The position numbers and the translations under genes are program-made. This document shows positions 36,324 to 48,420 of a stretch of DNA of 64,000 bases, in pieces. This stretch comes from Talinum fruticosum (lineage: Eukaryota; Streptophyta; Magnoliopsida; Caryophyllales; Talinaceae), in assembly GCA_021018815.1 (NCBI GenBank), contig JAITYX010000085.1:1612001-1676000 (forward strand), written 5' to 3'. Position 1 is the first letter of the stretch, and each line of letters begins with the position of its first letter. The notes under the pieces are model-generated. The model did not search any database, was not told the DNA's origin, and saw only the letters and a program-made list of their open reading frames with translations.

Positions 36324-38340
36324 TATAAAATGGATCCTTCCCAAAGTACCAAAAAATCAAGGGGACGAATAATGATGAACAAGGAGAAGTTGGCCCGTAG
36401 TAGAGATGACCCAACTCTCCTTACACGGGTCCAATTTGACAGGCACGTAAATGTTGGGGTGATCATTTAGCTCACTTTAAGAGCTATGTTGGTGCGACAG
36501 CTTGGGCACATATGTGAACATCAACTATAGAAGTTGGGACACACTCCCGATTCGGTTAAGGACACCCTTTGGAATGATATTTAGGTAAATGCACTACATC
36601 TCAACTTAAAATTGCAACTTGTTGTAAATGGTTAATATGTACTCGATGTATCTTGTTCTTGTGTTTAAGAAAACGTTCATCTTGTATGTTAAGGAATCTG
36701 ATATCCCCTTGGTGAGACACAAGACCCTAATGTTGGGCGGCAGAAAAATTTAGGAACTTCAAGTATTGCATTGCCGCTATTTGGGTCTACTAAACAAGGG
36801 AGATAAAGACACAAGGTAGACCATAAGAGGTCTAGAACTTCATCACCAAGGAGGACTGGAGGACATTTGAAACATATGTCTCCTCTCCGGAATACAAGGT
36901 AATTTCTCATTTGTTATTTTTGTTTCAATTTAAGTCTTATTTACTGATATTTTTGTTATTTAATTACTTGCACAAGCACGATGTGAAGCCAATTGGAAGA
37001 GGACTAAGAACAATGCGTATCCCCATATGATGTCCTGTAGGGGATACGCAAAGTTGGAGAACAAGTTGTACAAGCAAAAGCTTGTACATCTTCAAAGCAC
37101 ATCCGAGTGAAGGTTCCATCACGGATACTTCACAGCTCACTATCGAGAGGGACGAGATGTGGGTTGAAGGAAGAAAGAAGAAAGATGACACATTCACTAC
37201 GACCGAAGTAGAATCTATTGTGCAGCAATTCATGAGTTTTTTTAATTATTTCCTTTATTTATTTTGAGAAATTATCGCTTTTAATGTATGAATTGCCAAA
37301 TGATAATTTATTTCCTTCTTACAGGAGTCTTTGTCACGGATCTCGACTTCGAAGTCGCTAACACGACCGGGAGGAGGGACAAGTTAGCCTTGGCCCTAGA
37401 AAGAGATGAGCATCCCGATTGTATTCGAGTCGTCGATGGGAGGGTGGGGATAGTTGAGCACTTTGGGACTAGGAAGAAGCACCCTGTCTCTTCCAACCAA
37501 GCGAATATGAAGGCCCATATGGCCCAAATACGATCCCAAATGCAGTCCCAAAAATCCCAAATGGTTGCGATGGTTGTACGGATGGAAGAGATGAGGGAAC
37601 AAATGAGGGTAGAGATAAAGGCCCGGATGCAGGCCCGGATGAAGGAATGCCTCATGGTGTACTTCAGCAACATGGATATGTCGGCACCTAACTCGGATGA
37701 TTTACGTCTATTCTCACCCCACACATCGACAAGCCCAAACGCGAGCTCATCCGTCGACCATTTCGAACTTATTGTGGAGGTAATTCATATTTTGCTACCT
37801 AATTATGCTTACATGCATGTTTATATTTTGACTAATTGGTGGTGTATACTCTTATTGAATGAATGGTGTATATTGTGTGATTGTTGTGGAACTTCGGCGT
37901 GTGGTCGTTAAGTAATTAATTATAGTATGTTTTTGTTATTTCGAATGAGGGTCGTTATCCCGAGAAAATGTCTACTTTTAAGGGAAACTCGATCCGTTTA
38001 TTTTCAGGATTCTTAGATAGTTTAACTTCTATCTCAATGGTTATCCCATCCCATGATTCTAATTGTTATGCTTATTCTTATGCAACCGACGTAGTGCATG
38101 CTAACTTCTCATCACCCTCCTTTAAATCATGTTGTGGCATCGGGTGTTATTTACTCGTGGAGGCCGGATACCGTTGCTCACGGGGCACCTCTTTTACCCG
38201 ATCAGGTGAGAGTGAGCATAAGAGAATTCCTACAAGGGAAAGGCAATTGCGAGTTGCCAATCCAGTCCACCGGACCTCCACACTGTTGACGATCCGGTTA
38301 ACACTTTTGTTCCTTGGCCTAAGAGTTTGGTCATCCTCTC
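36324..38340 (+). pseudogene. En/Spm-type ORF1 (Ptta/En/Spm plant transposase family) remnant
   Basis: Starts at ATG 36330 after an acceptor-like CTTGCAG. Pieces match in order the plant En/Spm second-gene family. FDRH, then (after a frame change) DHLAHFKSYVGATAWAH and INYRSWDTLP lie at 36430-36565. FITKEDWRTFETYVSSPEYK lies near 36840-36900. NNAYPHMMSCRGYAKLENKL lies near 37010-37080. A stretch ending RVGIVEHFGTRKKH lies at 37325-37480, followed by a Met/Gln/Arg-rich coiled-coil-like segment (37500-37670). A domain reading VASGVIYSWRPDTVAHGAPL and LPDQVRVSIREFLQGKG lies at 38130-38250 (DUF8039-like, from memory). Introns appear to separate the blocks; stops and frameshifts break it. The function in transposition is not known to me; DNA binding is assumed for the family. 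Confidence 0.8.
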
Positions 38341-38383
38341 TACGTAATTCAATTTTGAAAATATTAGATTTAATTGTTGTTAA

Positions 38384-38972
38384 TAGACCCGCAAAACCGA
38401 CCGAATCGAACGGGTCAACCCAAACGACCGAAACCCAAACCGAACCGACATCCGAAAGCAGTTGAACCGATTTTGACCCGAAAACCGAAATGAACCGACC
38501 CGAACCGAACCGACCCGAAATGACCCGAACCGAAACCGACCCGAATGCAAAATGACCCGAATCGAAACCGAACCGAACCCAAAATGACCCGAACCGAATC
38601 AAATATGAATCGATTTAACCGCAATAAAAGTGACCCAACCCACATTTTTTTGTTGGGTCTCTCGGGATGGACTTTTGTGCCTATAGTGGTACAATTTTGA
38701 ATCGATTTTGACCTAAAAAGTGACCCGATTACGACTAGATCCGAAATTAACCCGAATCGAACCCGAACGAGATTGACCCGAAGTTGACCCGAACCGAAGT
38801 TGACCCGAACCGAAACCGAACGAACCCGAACGAGATCGACCCGAAGTTTACCCGAACCGAAGTTGACCCAAACCCGAAACCGAACCGAACCCGAACAAGA
38901 TCGACCCGAAGTTAACCCGAACCAAACTAACCCGAACCGAACTCGAACCGAATGACCCAATTGCCAGGTATA
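38384..38972. mobile_element. hAT MITE of CCCGAACCGA repeats, TSD GTTGTTAA
   Basis: A 589-bp element. The left end TAGACCCG and the right end, on the other strand, TATACCTG match at six of eight positions. Exact 8-bp duplications GTTGTTAA lie at 38376-38383 and 38973-38980. Most of it is degenerate ACCCGAACCGA / GACCCGAAGTT repeats, as in subterminal regions of hAT elements such as Ac. It looks like a minisatellite but has transposon borders. It lies between two exon blocks of the CACTA ORF1/Ulp1 gene, probably in an intron. A long minus-strand ORF here is a repeat by-product. Confidence 0.85.
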
Positions 38973-39053
38973 GTTGTTAATATCGGGTATATATATTTTC
39001 TAATTCATGTATTATAGTTGAACTAGGATATTGGAGACATATACGAGAGTGGG

Positions 39054-40362
39054 ATGAAGGGCACTCCAACTCCCTCGGTCTACACAAGCAAGTATTCAGC
39101 GGCGCCGATCGTCATCCGAAGTAGTCCCTCTTGTACCCATTCACGAGTTCCGTATGGATTGGTGTTCTACTCGCAAAGTCGGTGAAGACTTTGTCGGAAG
39201 ACACAACGTTGGAAATCACATCGCCATGCCACGTGTTTGGGCTATTTGACGGGGACGATAAGGACATGACCTTATATGTCCGACATAATACAATTTTTGG
39301 AGATGCAAGAGATCGGTGCATACGTTATTATGCTTGGAATTATGTGGGTTACTATATTCATAAGTTTATTTTTTAATTGTTAATTTCAATTTCTAACTAT
39401 GTACAATTAATATTTAATAGGTGGCTCTACAAGATTGGAAACGAGTCAATTTAGTTTCTCAACCCTAATTACATTCAAGTAATAGAGGCGGGAACCGAGG
39501 ACTGATCCGGTTATATCGAGAAAGTCAAAAAACATAATGCGCGAAAAACATATTACTTGGCATTGTTCATTGAGAGTTAAGTGTACAAATAAACTTAAAT
39601 GACATTTTTATGGTGTTATATATATTTATGTGTTATTTGTGTCGTTATAGCCAACACTAGATGCTTGCTGCCATATTCTGAAGGAGCAATGTCGCATACT
39701 GGCTCGATCCTCCGGGTCAAACCGCGAGGAAAGATATCAAGACCGTACTCGACGCGTGAGTTCATACCTTAATCATTTTATATTTTTTATTAATTAGTAT
39801 TCTTTTCAATTGTATGTTTAATTTGAATTTTATTTTTCCGATTGAAAAATAGTGCTCTAGCAATGTATTATTGTAAGGGAGATGCGAGAGGCTCACGGGT
39901 GAGATCAAACCCAACTATTGTCCCCATAAAGGTGAGGTTGTCTTCATTAGCGTTATATTTAATTTTTCATTTCATATTACTTGCAAGCTACATAAGTACT
40001 AATTAATTGTCCATGTATTGGAAATTTTATAATTTTAGTGCCACAAACAAAAGGGGAACATGGAGTGCGGCTTCTACATTCTCCAATACATGAAAGAGAT
40101 TGTGACGCAACTCGATTTAAAGAAATATAATCCCAAAGAGGTACTTGCACTTACACTTGTATTGATTATAAAAAATTAAATTTTTTATGTTCTTTTCAGC
40201 TTAATTGACACTTGTACTTGACCTAATGAATATGTGTTTTACAATATTGATCACAATATTTCCGGGAAAGAACCCACCCACTCTTTATACGAGATGAAGT
40301 GCTCAACGAGTTAAGACAAGGTTGGGTAGAGTTTGTATATAATTGTATAAAGACATAAGTAT
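39054..40362 (+). pseudogene. Ulp1-type cysteine protease (C48) part of the CACTA gene
   Basis: Exon-like pieces spell the C-terminal half of a Ulp1-type SUMO protease. VAYWLDPPGQTARKDIKTVL (39690-39755) matches the conserved WLDP region. ALAMYYCKGDARGSRVRSN lies near 39853-39910. KQKGNMECGFYILQYMKEIV (40046-40105) contains the ECG motif with the catalytic Cys. YFRERTHPLFIRDEVLNELR continues to TAA at about 40360. GT/AG-like borders lie between them. The His and Asp sites are not certain, and a frame break near 39680 leaves it nonfunctional. Ulp1 domains are a known cargo of plant CACTA and MULE elements. An exon at 39060-39350 is in the expected place but weakly recognisable. Confidence 0.8.
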
Positions 40363-40639
40363 ATCTTTACATTTATTCTTCATTATTTGATTGGTCAAGA
40401 TTGTGATTTACAAAGGCATACGATTACATAAGTATATATTTACATAGGTATACAATTACATAGGTATATATTTACACTTTTTCATTATTTTTAATGTACC
40501 ATTTACAATTTTGTGTGATGAATCCGGTTTGTATATATTCTGGTCAAAACTATTGGATTCTCGTTTTGTATATATTCCGAAAGAGTTTGTGTAAATAGTT
40601 GTATATGTTATTTGTACTTGTACGGGGAGTAAGCAAACA

Positions 40640-40935
40640 CAAAAATAATTCTAAAAAGAATTATACCTATTACTTCGGTTCTTAAGGAACAACCGTAGTA
40701 ATAAGTCCGAATTATAACCTATTACTACGGTTGTTAGTCAAGAACCGTAGTAATGGGTATGGGCCAAATATTTTGGCCGAATAAGCCGTTTTAAGGCCGG
40801 ACCTATTAATACGGTTCTTAGTGGAGAACCGTAGTAATATCTTGGCCTATTACTACAATTGTGAGTTTATAACCGTGGTAATAGGTCCTCTATTACTGCA
40901 ATTTCAAAACAACCATACCAATAGGTGGTCTTTTA
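40640..40935. repeat. Right subterminal repeats of the second CACTA element
   Basis: Five to six alternating copies of TATTACTACGGTT and AACCGTAGTAATAGG words. Confidence 0.7.
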
Positions 40936-40941
40936 CTAATA

Positions 40942-41070
40942 TAAATAAATAATATAATTTAACCGAAGGAAAAAATGTATTTCCTTCTATAAGTGGACTC
41001 TTCTCTTCCTCTATTTTTGTGTGATAATATAGTCTTATTAGTATTTTTCTCCTTTATATATTGAAACAGA
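40942..41070. repeat. AT-rich dispersed repeat, copy D (right part)
   Basis: Continues with TAAATAAATAATATAATTTAACC, CTTCTATAAGTGGACTCTTCTC and TGTGTGATAATATAGTCTTATTAG, the same order as copies B and C. Confidence 0.7.
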
Positions 41071-41435
41071 TGTTGAATAACGGTCATTAACTTATTTGAA
41101 ATTGTTATTTCACCTTTCACATTTGTTTTTTACACTTTCAAGATCTTAGTTTAGGTTTTTAGTTTTGGTTATTTGTGGTATAAAAATGATATATTTGTTG
41201 TGGTGAAAATGGAAAGGAATTTTAAAAATAATGGAGAACCGATCGAAAGTTTGTGGCTTTGAGTTATAGCTGCTTAATTCTAGCAAGTTAGGTTGCTCCG
41301 ACAATGTGGCGTCGGTATTTAGGCATCTCTTGAATTGAGCCTTAATTGAACAATAGTGTATATTTGAAATTAGGGAGGAGGAATTTAAGATGGTGTCTCG
41401 ATCGTTTGATGATGAATCTTTGCATTTAATTTTAT

Positions 41436-42622
41436 TGTTGGAGTGAATTTAGGGGAGCATGAGATTTTGTCAAATCACGAGAGATGGACCAAATTAAAAT
41501 TAAGTTGCGAATGTAGGTTGAAGGCTTAGTACCAGAGATTAACTCAAAATAAATTAACCTAAACTAACATAAACTAAACTAAAATTAATTCAACACAAAT
41601 TAAACTAACATTAAAACAAATTAACTCAAAACAAACCAGATTAAACTTAGCATCCGAAGATCGGGAGATTAGAGCATCAAACTTTTGACAATAGTAAATA
41701 CCAGTAAACTAAGTGCAATTATAATTAATTCAGAACCAAACAAACCAAAACAAATGTAAGCGAGCGAGAATTGAAAGTATTCAAAAGTCACGAAATTATA
41801 CCAGCAAAATTAAATTTCCTCGATGCAATTCCAAAAATTCATAGTTCAACTTCGAATAATCAAATGCCCAGATTTAGCCAAGGAACTCAACAATCCAAAA
41901 TCAATCCCAAATTCGAGAGAATTTCTAAAATCGAAAATCAATAGCCTAAACTTGAAATTTAAAAACTAAAACTAAAATATGGAAACTAACAACTAAAATT
42001 TGAGAAATTAAGAATAAAATTTGAGTAACTAGAACTAAAAAATGAAGAACTAAAGCTGAAAATTTGGACCTATGTGCGGCTCCGGTATGTCAAACTTCGC
42101 CCACTCGCTGTCCGGCCTCCTGGCTCTATCTTGTTCCTCGTCTTTTATGCTTCTCGTCCTCCCCTTCTTGTCTCCATTGTGGATAGGGTCCTAGCCTTTC
42201 GAGTAGAGCGAGGTTGAGTTAGATGTGGTCTTATGCGGTTGTTGAAACCGAAGAGGAAAGGGAGAGAATGAGAGTTTGAGGTTGATGGGGTTTCCTCGGT
42301 ACAACACCGAAGGAGAAGAATAAGGTGGCATGAAGTGGTCTTTGTGGGCTTCTAATAGCAACAGAGCGGTGAGAAGGAGAGTCCAAATGCGACTCGACTT
42401 CTTCAGGTAGGAAGGTATCGGTGGAGAGTGAGAGAGATAGAGACGTGAAGGAAGATGATCGGCGTGTGAGATGGAGCTAGGGTTTGCGGGCCTACGTGAG
42501 TTTCGTCAAAGAGAGAGAGTGTGTTAGGGAGTGAAAGGACCAACGTCAAGAGAGAGGAGGCTAGGGTTTCAATGTGGTCGGGGCAGCACAAAGAGGGAGA
42601 GATAAGAGGTTGAGCGTGCTAG
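41436..42622 (-). repeat. 3' LTR, first part, of the Athila-like element
   Basis: Matches the right LTR nearly collinearly: TTGCGAATGTAGGTTGAAGGC (from 41504), AACTAACATAAACTAAACTAA, the GCTCCGGTATGTCA and CTTGTTCCTCGTC stretch (42070-42140) and GAGAGTTTGAGGTTGATGGG (from 42269). The match stops near 42470 only because the right copy is truncated. It is interrupted at 42623; a continuation to about 44350 is likely. This copy lacks the hAT insertion. Confidence 0.75.
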
Positions 42623-44195
42623 TGTAGGAACCATGACCTCGGGCCCACTGGGACCGGGCCGAGCTTCCCACGAATGCTTGGCATTAGGTTTTAGAAAGTT
42701 TTTGATTTTCGAAGGTAGAAGATGATTTAAGGGTTTTGAAGATGAAACTTAGAAAGTGGGGATGAACCTTTTATTAAGATTTCCGAATTTTATTAAATTT
42801 GATTTAACATGAATTAGGCAAAGTTTGAATGAAGGTTTAATTAATTATTTTATTTTAGCAATTATTTTTAGAAGTCACGGGATATTACTTCTTAATCAAA
42901 AAATAGGAATTAGAGTTTATGTTTTCGCAGTGAGGCTCTAGGGCCAAGCCGGTGTGAAAAACACCGGTTTGGACTCGAGCCCAACCTACTCGACCGCTCG
43001 GTGCGGGTTGTAGCTTGCACCTAGTGGTGCCCGGCGCTAGCTAGAGGCTACGGTTGAGGAGATCGGCCTCGGCGTCGCCACGGCTGAAAGATCCAGAATT
43101 CTGTTTTCTATCCCGCGATCAAAAAATAACGAGAATGTAGATCTAAAAGAAATAAATGAAAAGGAGTCGCCGAGTCATTTTTAGGAAAGAAAAACTAATA
43201 AAAATAAAAGTAAAAATGCTCTCTCATTCTTAGTATGGGAAAACTAAGATCGAAAAAGACTAAAAGTGACTCCATCGGTCTTTGAATCGAAAATCGGATT
43301 CGGGGCGAGGGTACAAAACGTAGGGATAAACCCTTTTCGTTCCACTCATCCGAAGATGGCCATTACTAGTTCAAGTAGTGAATTTAAATAATGTAAAACA
43401 AGCATGCAAGCAACATGCGACGAGAAATAAAGCAACCAGAATAATAAAAGAAAGCAATAAAGCAAAATAAGAGGAAAGCGATGAAAGAAAGCAAAAATGA
43501 AAAGGAAAGCAAAACAAAAATGAAAAGAAAAGGCAAAGCGAAAAGAAAAGAAAATTAAAAACTAAAAGATTACGTCGAGCGGAGAGGAATTAAATATGAT
43601 ACATCATTCGCTCCACAGGGCATGTGCCCTAACATATTACCAAGGGAGTCTTCTCGGCAAAACACTTCGTTTCAATTAAAATCCAGGGTGGCGAGACGCC
43701 GACTATGGCAGCTTTCCAAAAATGAAAAGTTTCCATTTTTGGTAGGTTTCTATTTTAGGCAGGTTTCATTTTTGGTGCGGGATGCGTGCCCCTAGCCTTT
43801 GGTGGACTGTCTTAGAGCCAAAACGCAGCACTTTGATGCTTACGATCATGAAATGCAATGGTTAACGTCGTCTTTAGGTCTTAAGCTCCTTGTATAGTTG
43901 GATCGAAGTGAAATGCGGGATTCCGAGCCTGGAATTTTCTGGTATGTGGCACTAGACTCAATTGTCTCTTAAGGTCTAGCTAGTCTTGGACCATCCGAAA
44001 GAAAACGAGGATTTTTGGACCGACCCAAGGCAAAAGGCTATAATGTAGTGCTTAGGGTTCTTTGTGGTTTATTGGCTTCCGTCGCACCAATCGGGCTCGA
44101 GTCCATGACCCAAATCCTCAAATAGAATTTGAGATTTCATCATCGTGCGAACAAATAAATAAAAGAGAAAGAGGTGACACTTTTAGGTGTCTACG
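42623..44195. mobile_element. Nested solo LTR, Tat/Ogre-like
   Basis: Starts TGTAGGAACC and ends AGGTGTCTACG, approximately the inverted match of TGTAG. The flanks GCTAG (42618-42622) and ACTAG (44196-44200) would be a duplication with one change. GGAGTCGCCGAGTCATTTTTAGG near 43163 resembles a signature I associate with Tat/Ogre LTRs. Coding motifs are absent. Borders and class are moderately supported. Confidence 0.5.
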
Positions 44196-44200
44196 ACTAG

Positions 44201-45722
44201 GGTTTTCAATGGGCGGACAGAGAGGATTTAAGATGGAGGTGAAATGGGCTTTGGGCTTCGGAAGACGATTGAAGACAAGGGGAAGCAAAGGAGAGTGAGG
44301 GGTCATAGGGCATGTAAGAAGCATAGCTTTGGGCCCAATTTGGTCCGGCTTCAAGTGGATGATCCTATCTTACAATTTTCAGCTTTTGTACTATTTTTTG
44401 AATTTATCCACACCTCCTAAAAAATAAATAATAAAATTAAAAATCCTAATTTAATAATTATTATGGACAAAGTAAAGTGTAAAAAGGTATTAAAAAAATC
44501 ATAATTTTGATATTACAAACCTAATAACTAAGCCAAACACTACTTTTTAAAAATTGAAAAGTGTTTTTGAAAAAGAATTTTTCAAATAATTGTCTTCGAA
44601 ACGAAACAATAAAATGTTATTTCTATTTCTTAGAAACTCATCGGTTGTGGCCTTTTATCTCTCCACTTTCTCTCTTCCCTTATGACTGCTAACTACTTAC
44701 TTTTCCTTTCTTCCATTTACATTTTATACAACTCTGTCTCTCTTTCTCTGTCCCTCTCCTCACGTTCTCTTTCTTGACACACACCCTCTCTCTCTCTCTT
44801 CATTCTTTTGCATTATACTCAAATTATATATTTATTTTATACAGCTCTCGCTTTCTCAAATTGTTGATAAATATGAAATTATTTTAATTTACTAAAGGTT
44901 TTTATTTTAAATTTTATGCTTGTCCATATTTTTATATGTATATTATCTCTTAGAATAAATATATAAAATTTAATTGTTATTAAAAAATAAATCTCTTGAT
45001 CTAACAAACAAAAAAAAAGTATTATCCTATAAAAAAATATTAGATAATAATCATAATATAAAAAATGATATGAAATTATATAATAATAAGTAGTAGTTTA
45101 GAAAAAAAAAAAAAAAAACTAGGCCAAACAATTCACTTTTCAAAAGTATTTTCATATAAGTTAGGCCAAACACTTCAAACTTCTCCAATAAATACTTTTA
45201 GAAAAACTACTTTTAAAAAACAAAAATATTTTTTTATAAATTAGGCTAAACATGCTCTAAATCACAAAAGTTTAAAAATTAATCAGAATATATATAATAT
45301 CTCCTAAAATAAAAGAAAAATTTTTTGGATTTTTTTTCATAAAGAAATATTTCTCCACCTCTACACCTAAATTTGACAATGTCGTCATTGGAAGTGGAAA
45401 GAACCTCACAAAGAAAATAAACTAAAAAGAAAACAAATATTTACAAAATAAAAAGAAGACTCAAAAACAAATAAAGAAAAAGACAAGACTCAAAGAAAAA
45501 TAAAGCATCAAATATGTACAAAAGAAAATAAAATAAAAAGAGAATAGAGAAAGGAACGATTATACGATGTTAGGTGTAGTGTACATCTAAGCTAAAGCCC
45601 CTTGAAATTAGTTCAAATAGAGACTCATGGAGTATCAGCCATTCCATATCAACTTAAGCTGCTATCTCATTTTAAATCTCATTAAAGCATGTAACAATTT
45701 ATCAAATCTACATGAAAAACTT
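44201..45722. other. AT-rich remainder of the Athila-like element
   Basis: Probably the end of the 3' LTR to about 44350, followed by noncoding internal sequence where pol would be expected. Words such as TTAGGCCAAACAC (45155-45175, 45240-45255) suggest a decayed MITE near 44510-45260. Confidence 0.4.
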
Positions 45723-47510
45723 TCAACCAAATAAATGTAACAAAAACTCGAGAGATGGTACCAAAAAATATATCCATAATATCGATGCAACACCGTTAAG
45801 AGTTCGTCTCAACATGCCAAATTGTGAACCAATAGGTTTAGAAGTTTTATACTCATAAAGCATGGACTCGGAAAGTTCAAATTGATGGTTAGTTATGATG
45901 GGTTTAACAAGAAAAGAATCGGAATGAACTAAGAAATTATCATGATCAATACACTTAAAACAAATATTCTTTTCTACTGAGATATTTGATTCAATAAGTA
46001 TATCATGCCCATTCTCACAACTAACATGTATTTCAAGCTCATGAACTCTTTCAATAGTAGGAGAGGAAGAATTTATAGGAGACAAAGGTTCTACTTGTTT
46101 CAGTAGTATCTTTCTCCTTGTTTCCTCTATTTTAGAAAAAGAACAGATAGTAGTCCTTGGAAGAACACCATCAATAGTGTCCTTAGAAATACTTGGATGA
46201 ATCGGTCTCTCGAGGATAAGAGTGGGAGGATGACTTTTGGACCAAACTATGAGGATATAATCCCTGGTCACTCATATTATCATTCACAAACGGCTCCCTA
46301 GAAGAAGTGTTAATTCTAGGGTTCATCTCCGGTTGACTAAGAAAAATTTCTTTAAGTTGGGTCAACTGCTCGGTCATATTCTTAAGCATTTTCTCCATCT
46401 TATTATAACTTTTATGAACATCAGTGTAGCCAGGAGGAGGTTGAGTCCGAGCAATGGGAGGTGGTGGTCTAAATGCATTAGGGACAACTATAAGTTGGTA
46501 TTTGGTGGGATCCAAAATGAAACAAAGTGGGTTGAGGCATGTTTTGACCTACAACATTAGGTCTACTACTCCAAGAAAAATTAGGGTAATGTTTCAACCC
46601 TTCATTAAAAGTAGGAGAGTAAGGGTCAAACTTAGATCTTTGAAATGCAACATTCACTTGCACTTGCTCTTGGCCTGTTGCCAAGTACGGACAAGTACTC
46701 AAAAAGTAATCTAAACCTTGACAATGGGAACATGACACCAAAGAAGTTTGGACAGATTGGGGTTGAACAATTAACCCCCTTATCATATTTTCAAGTGGGG
46801 CAACTTTGAACTCAAGGTGACTCACATTAGAAATAAAATGAATGCGCCCTTTTGCACCACTAATCCTAGAATTCGGACTCTCATTTCTAGTGGTTTCCCA
46901 TTGTATAGTTTTTTTTTTTTTTTTGTTAAGTCCTCTAAGATTCCCAACTAACTACAGGACTCTTAGAAAGAAAATCACATTGACACATGGACTCTAGCAT
47001 GGTCTTAGTTTGTTGGCCAAGTTCCTCGTAAACAATTTGGAACATACGCCACTATTCTAAACCATGGTGTGGACATTGGGCCAACAAATTCTTAAACCTT
47101 TCAAAGTAATTCCAAAATGATTCTTCATCCAACTCGAATAAATTGATTGATTTCAATCCTTAACTTCACAATTTTGCTATTAGGGAAATATTTTCTCAAA
47201 AATATTTAACAAAGTCATACCAAGTTGTAATAGAGTTAGCGGTTAAGTTATACATCCATCTTTTAGCAACATCTTTTAAACCAAAAGGAATTAATCTCAT
47301 TCCTATTTCATCATCAGAGATATTAAGAAAATACATCATAGAAATCACTTCATCAAATTCCATCAAAAACATATATGCATCTTCGTAACCATAGAATTTT
47401 GGGAGCGATTGAATATATTTTGGTTCAATCAAAAGCGTAACATCATATTCCAACTTACACAAATTAAAATATGAAGAGTTAGAACTCCTAATAAGGTAAA
47501 AAGAGATTGC
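45723..47510 (-). pseudogene. gag remnant of the Athila-like element
   Basis: Minus-strand pieces follow Athila/Tat gag order. A retrotransposon-gag core at 47196-47462 contains IGMRLIPFGLKDVAKRW and ITTWYDFVKYF. Then, at 46478-46825, a zinc-knuckle-like CSHCQGLDYFLSTC has Tyr where the knuckle His belongs, followed by a FNEGLKHYPNFSW motif typical of the lineage. A Met/Gln coiled segment (MEKMLKNMTEQLTQLKEIF) lies near 46360-46410. A last open frame of 182 residues (45723-46271) has no family I recognise. Frames differ between the pieces. Gag would form the particle shell and bind RNA. Confidence 0.75.
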
Positions 47511-48420
47511 TCAAGGTTCTCTCATGTGGCCTAAATTTAGTCATTTTTCTTGTTTAAGTTTGGGTTCCGTTTCAATTGTATGTTCACTCCTAATAATCTT
47601 CTTTTAAGTTCCCTAACCCAACCGCTCATACACAAAACAAGCCCACAAATATATTTTTGTCTTTTTGTTTTTCTGATTTTTTCTTTTTTTCAAAACAAGA
47701 AAATAAAAACAAAACTAAAACACAATAATCAAAACACAAAAACAAATTAAAAATAAAAACAATAACTAAAATCAGAAAAATATAAGCCAAAAATTCAGGA
47801 AAAATCCAAGCATTAAGCACATCAATTTTTTTCTCAAATTTTCTGACCTAATTACTGCAGAAAATTAAAACAAAAAAATGATGAAAAAATAAAAATTGTA
47901 CCTAAATCACTTCCAAAAATTTTAGAAAATTATGAAAATTTCAAAAAATTCCAAAAAATTACCCTAGATTTTAAACAACCTTAAAAACATGCAGAAACTA
48001 TCAAAACACAAAATCAAAACAAAATTGACTTGAGAAAAATTCGGAACAGAAAATGAGAGGAAAAAAACTGCACATAAAATTTCTGGAGAATTTTTCCTCT
48101 GTTTTTCTACACTAAAAAGAAAAAACATTAAACAAGAAGTTTTTTTTTTTTTTTGGACAGCAACAACAACTAAGCTAAAATAGAAAATTAAACTAAACTA
48201 AAGTTAAATAGGAAACCAATAACTTTATCACAGCAAAGCCAAAACAAGAAACTGAAACAAAGACCTAATTTTCAAAGCAAAAACTGAAACTGCAACTAAA
48301 ATAAAAAACGACTATGGCAAGTACAAATATGACTCAAACCAAAAACCAAAAATAGAAAACAAAAGCTAAGACTCAAAAAATTTATTGACACGATTTACAA
48401 CCAAATTTCAATTAACGCCA

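Larger units (their letters stand above)
35100..40941 (+). mobile_element. Second CACTA-type transposon with decayed ends, TSD TAA
   Basis: A 5.84-kb element. The left end TACTACTACATAATTGAC is CACTACTACA with one change. The right end, on the other strand, reads TATTAGTAAAAGACC where CACTAGTAAAAGACC is expected. The 3-bp duplication TAA lies at 35097-35099 and 40942-40944, and the flanks rejoin into the AT-rich repeat. Subterminal zones have GATGACGGTTC words on the left and CTACGGTT/AACCGTAGTAAT words on the right. One plus-strand gene remnant of the En/Spm ORF1 plus Ulp1 type is present; TNP2 is not. A hAT MITE sits in the gene. The motifs (CTACGGTT) differ from those of the first CACTA element (GACGACGGTT), so the two belong to different subfamilies. 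Confidence 0.85.

Noticed and set aside
38415..38960. Minus-strand frame of 181 codons rich in Val, Arg, Phe, Gly
   Set aside because: It lies inside the hAT MITE and is a translation of CCCGAACCGA-type repeats; no domain.
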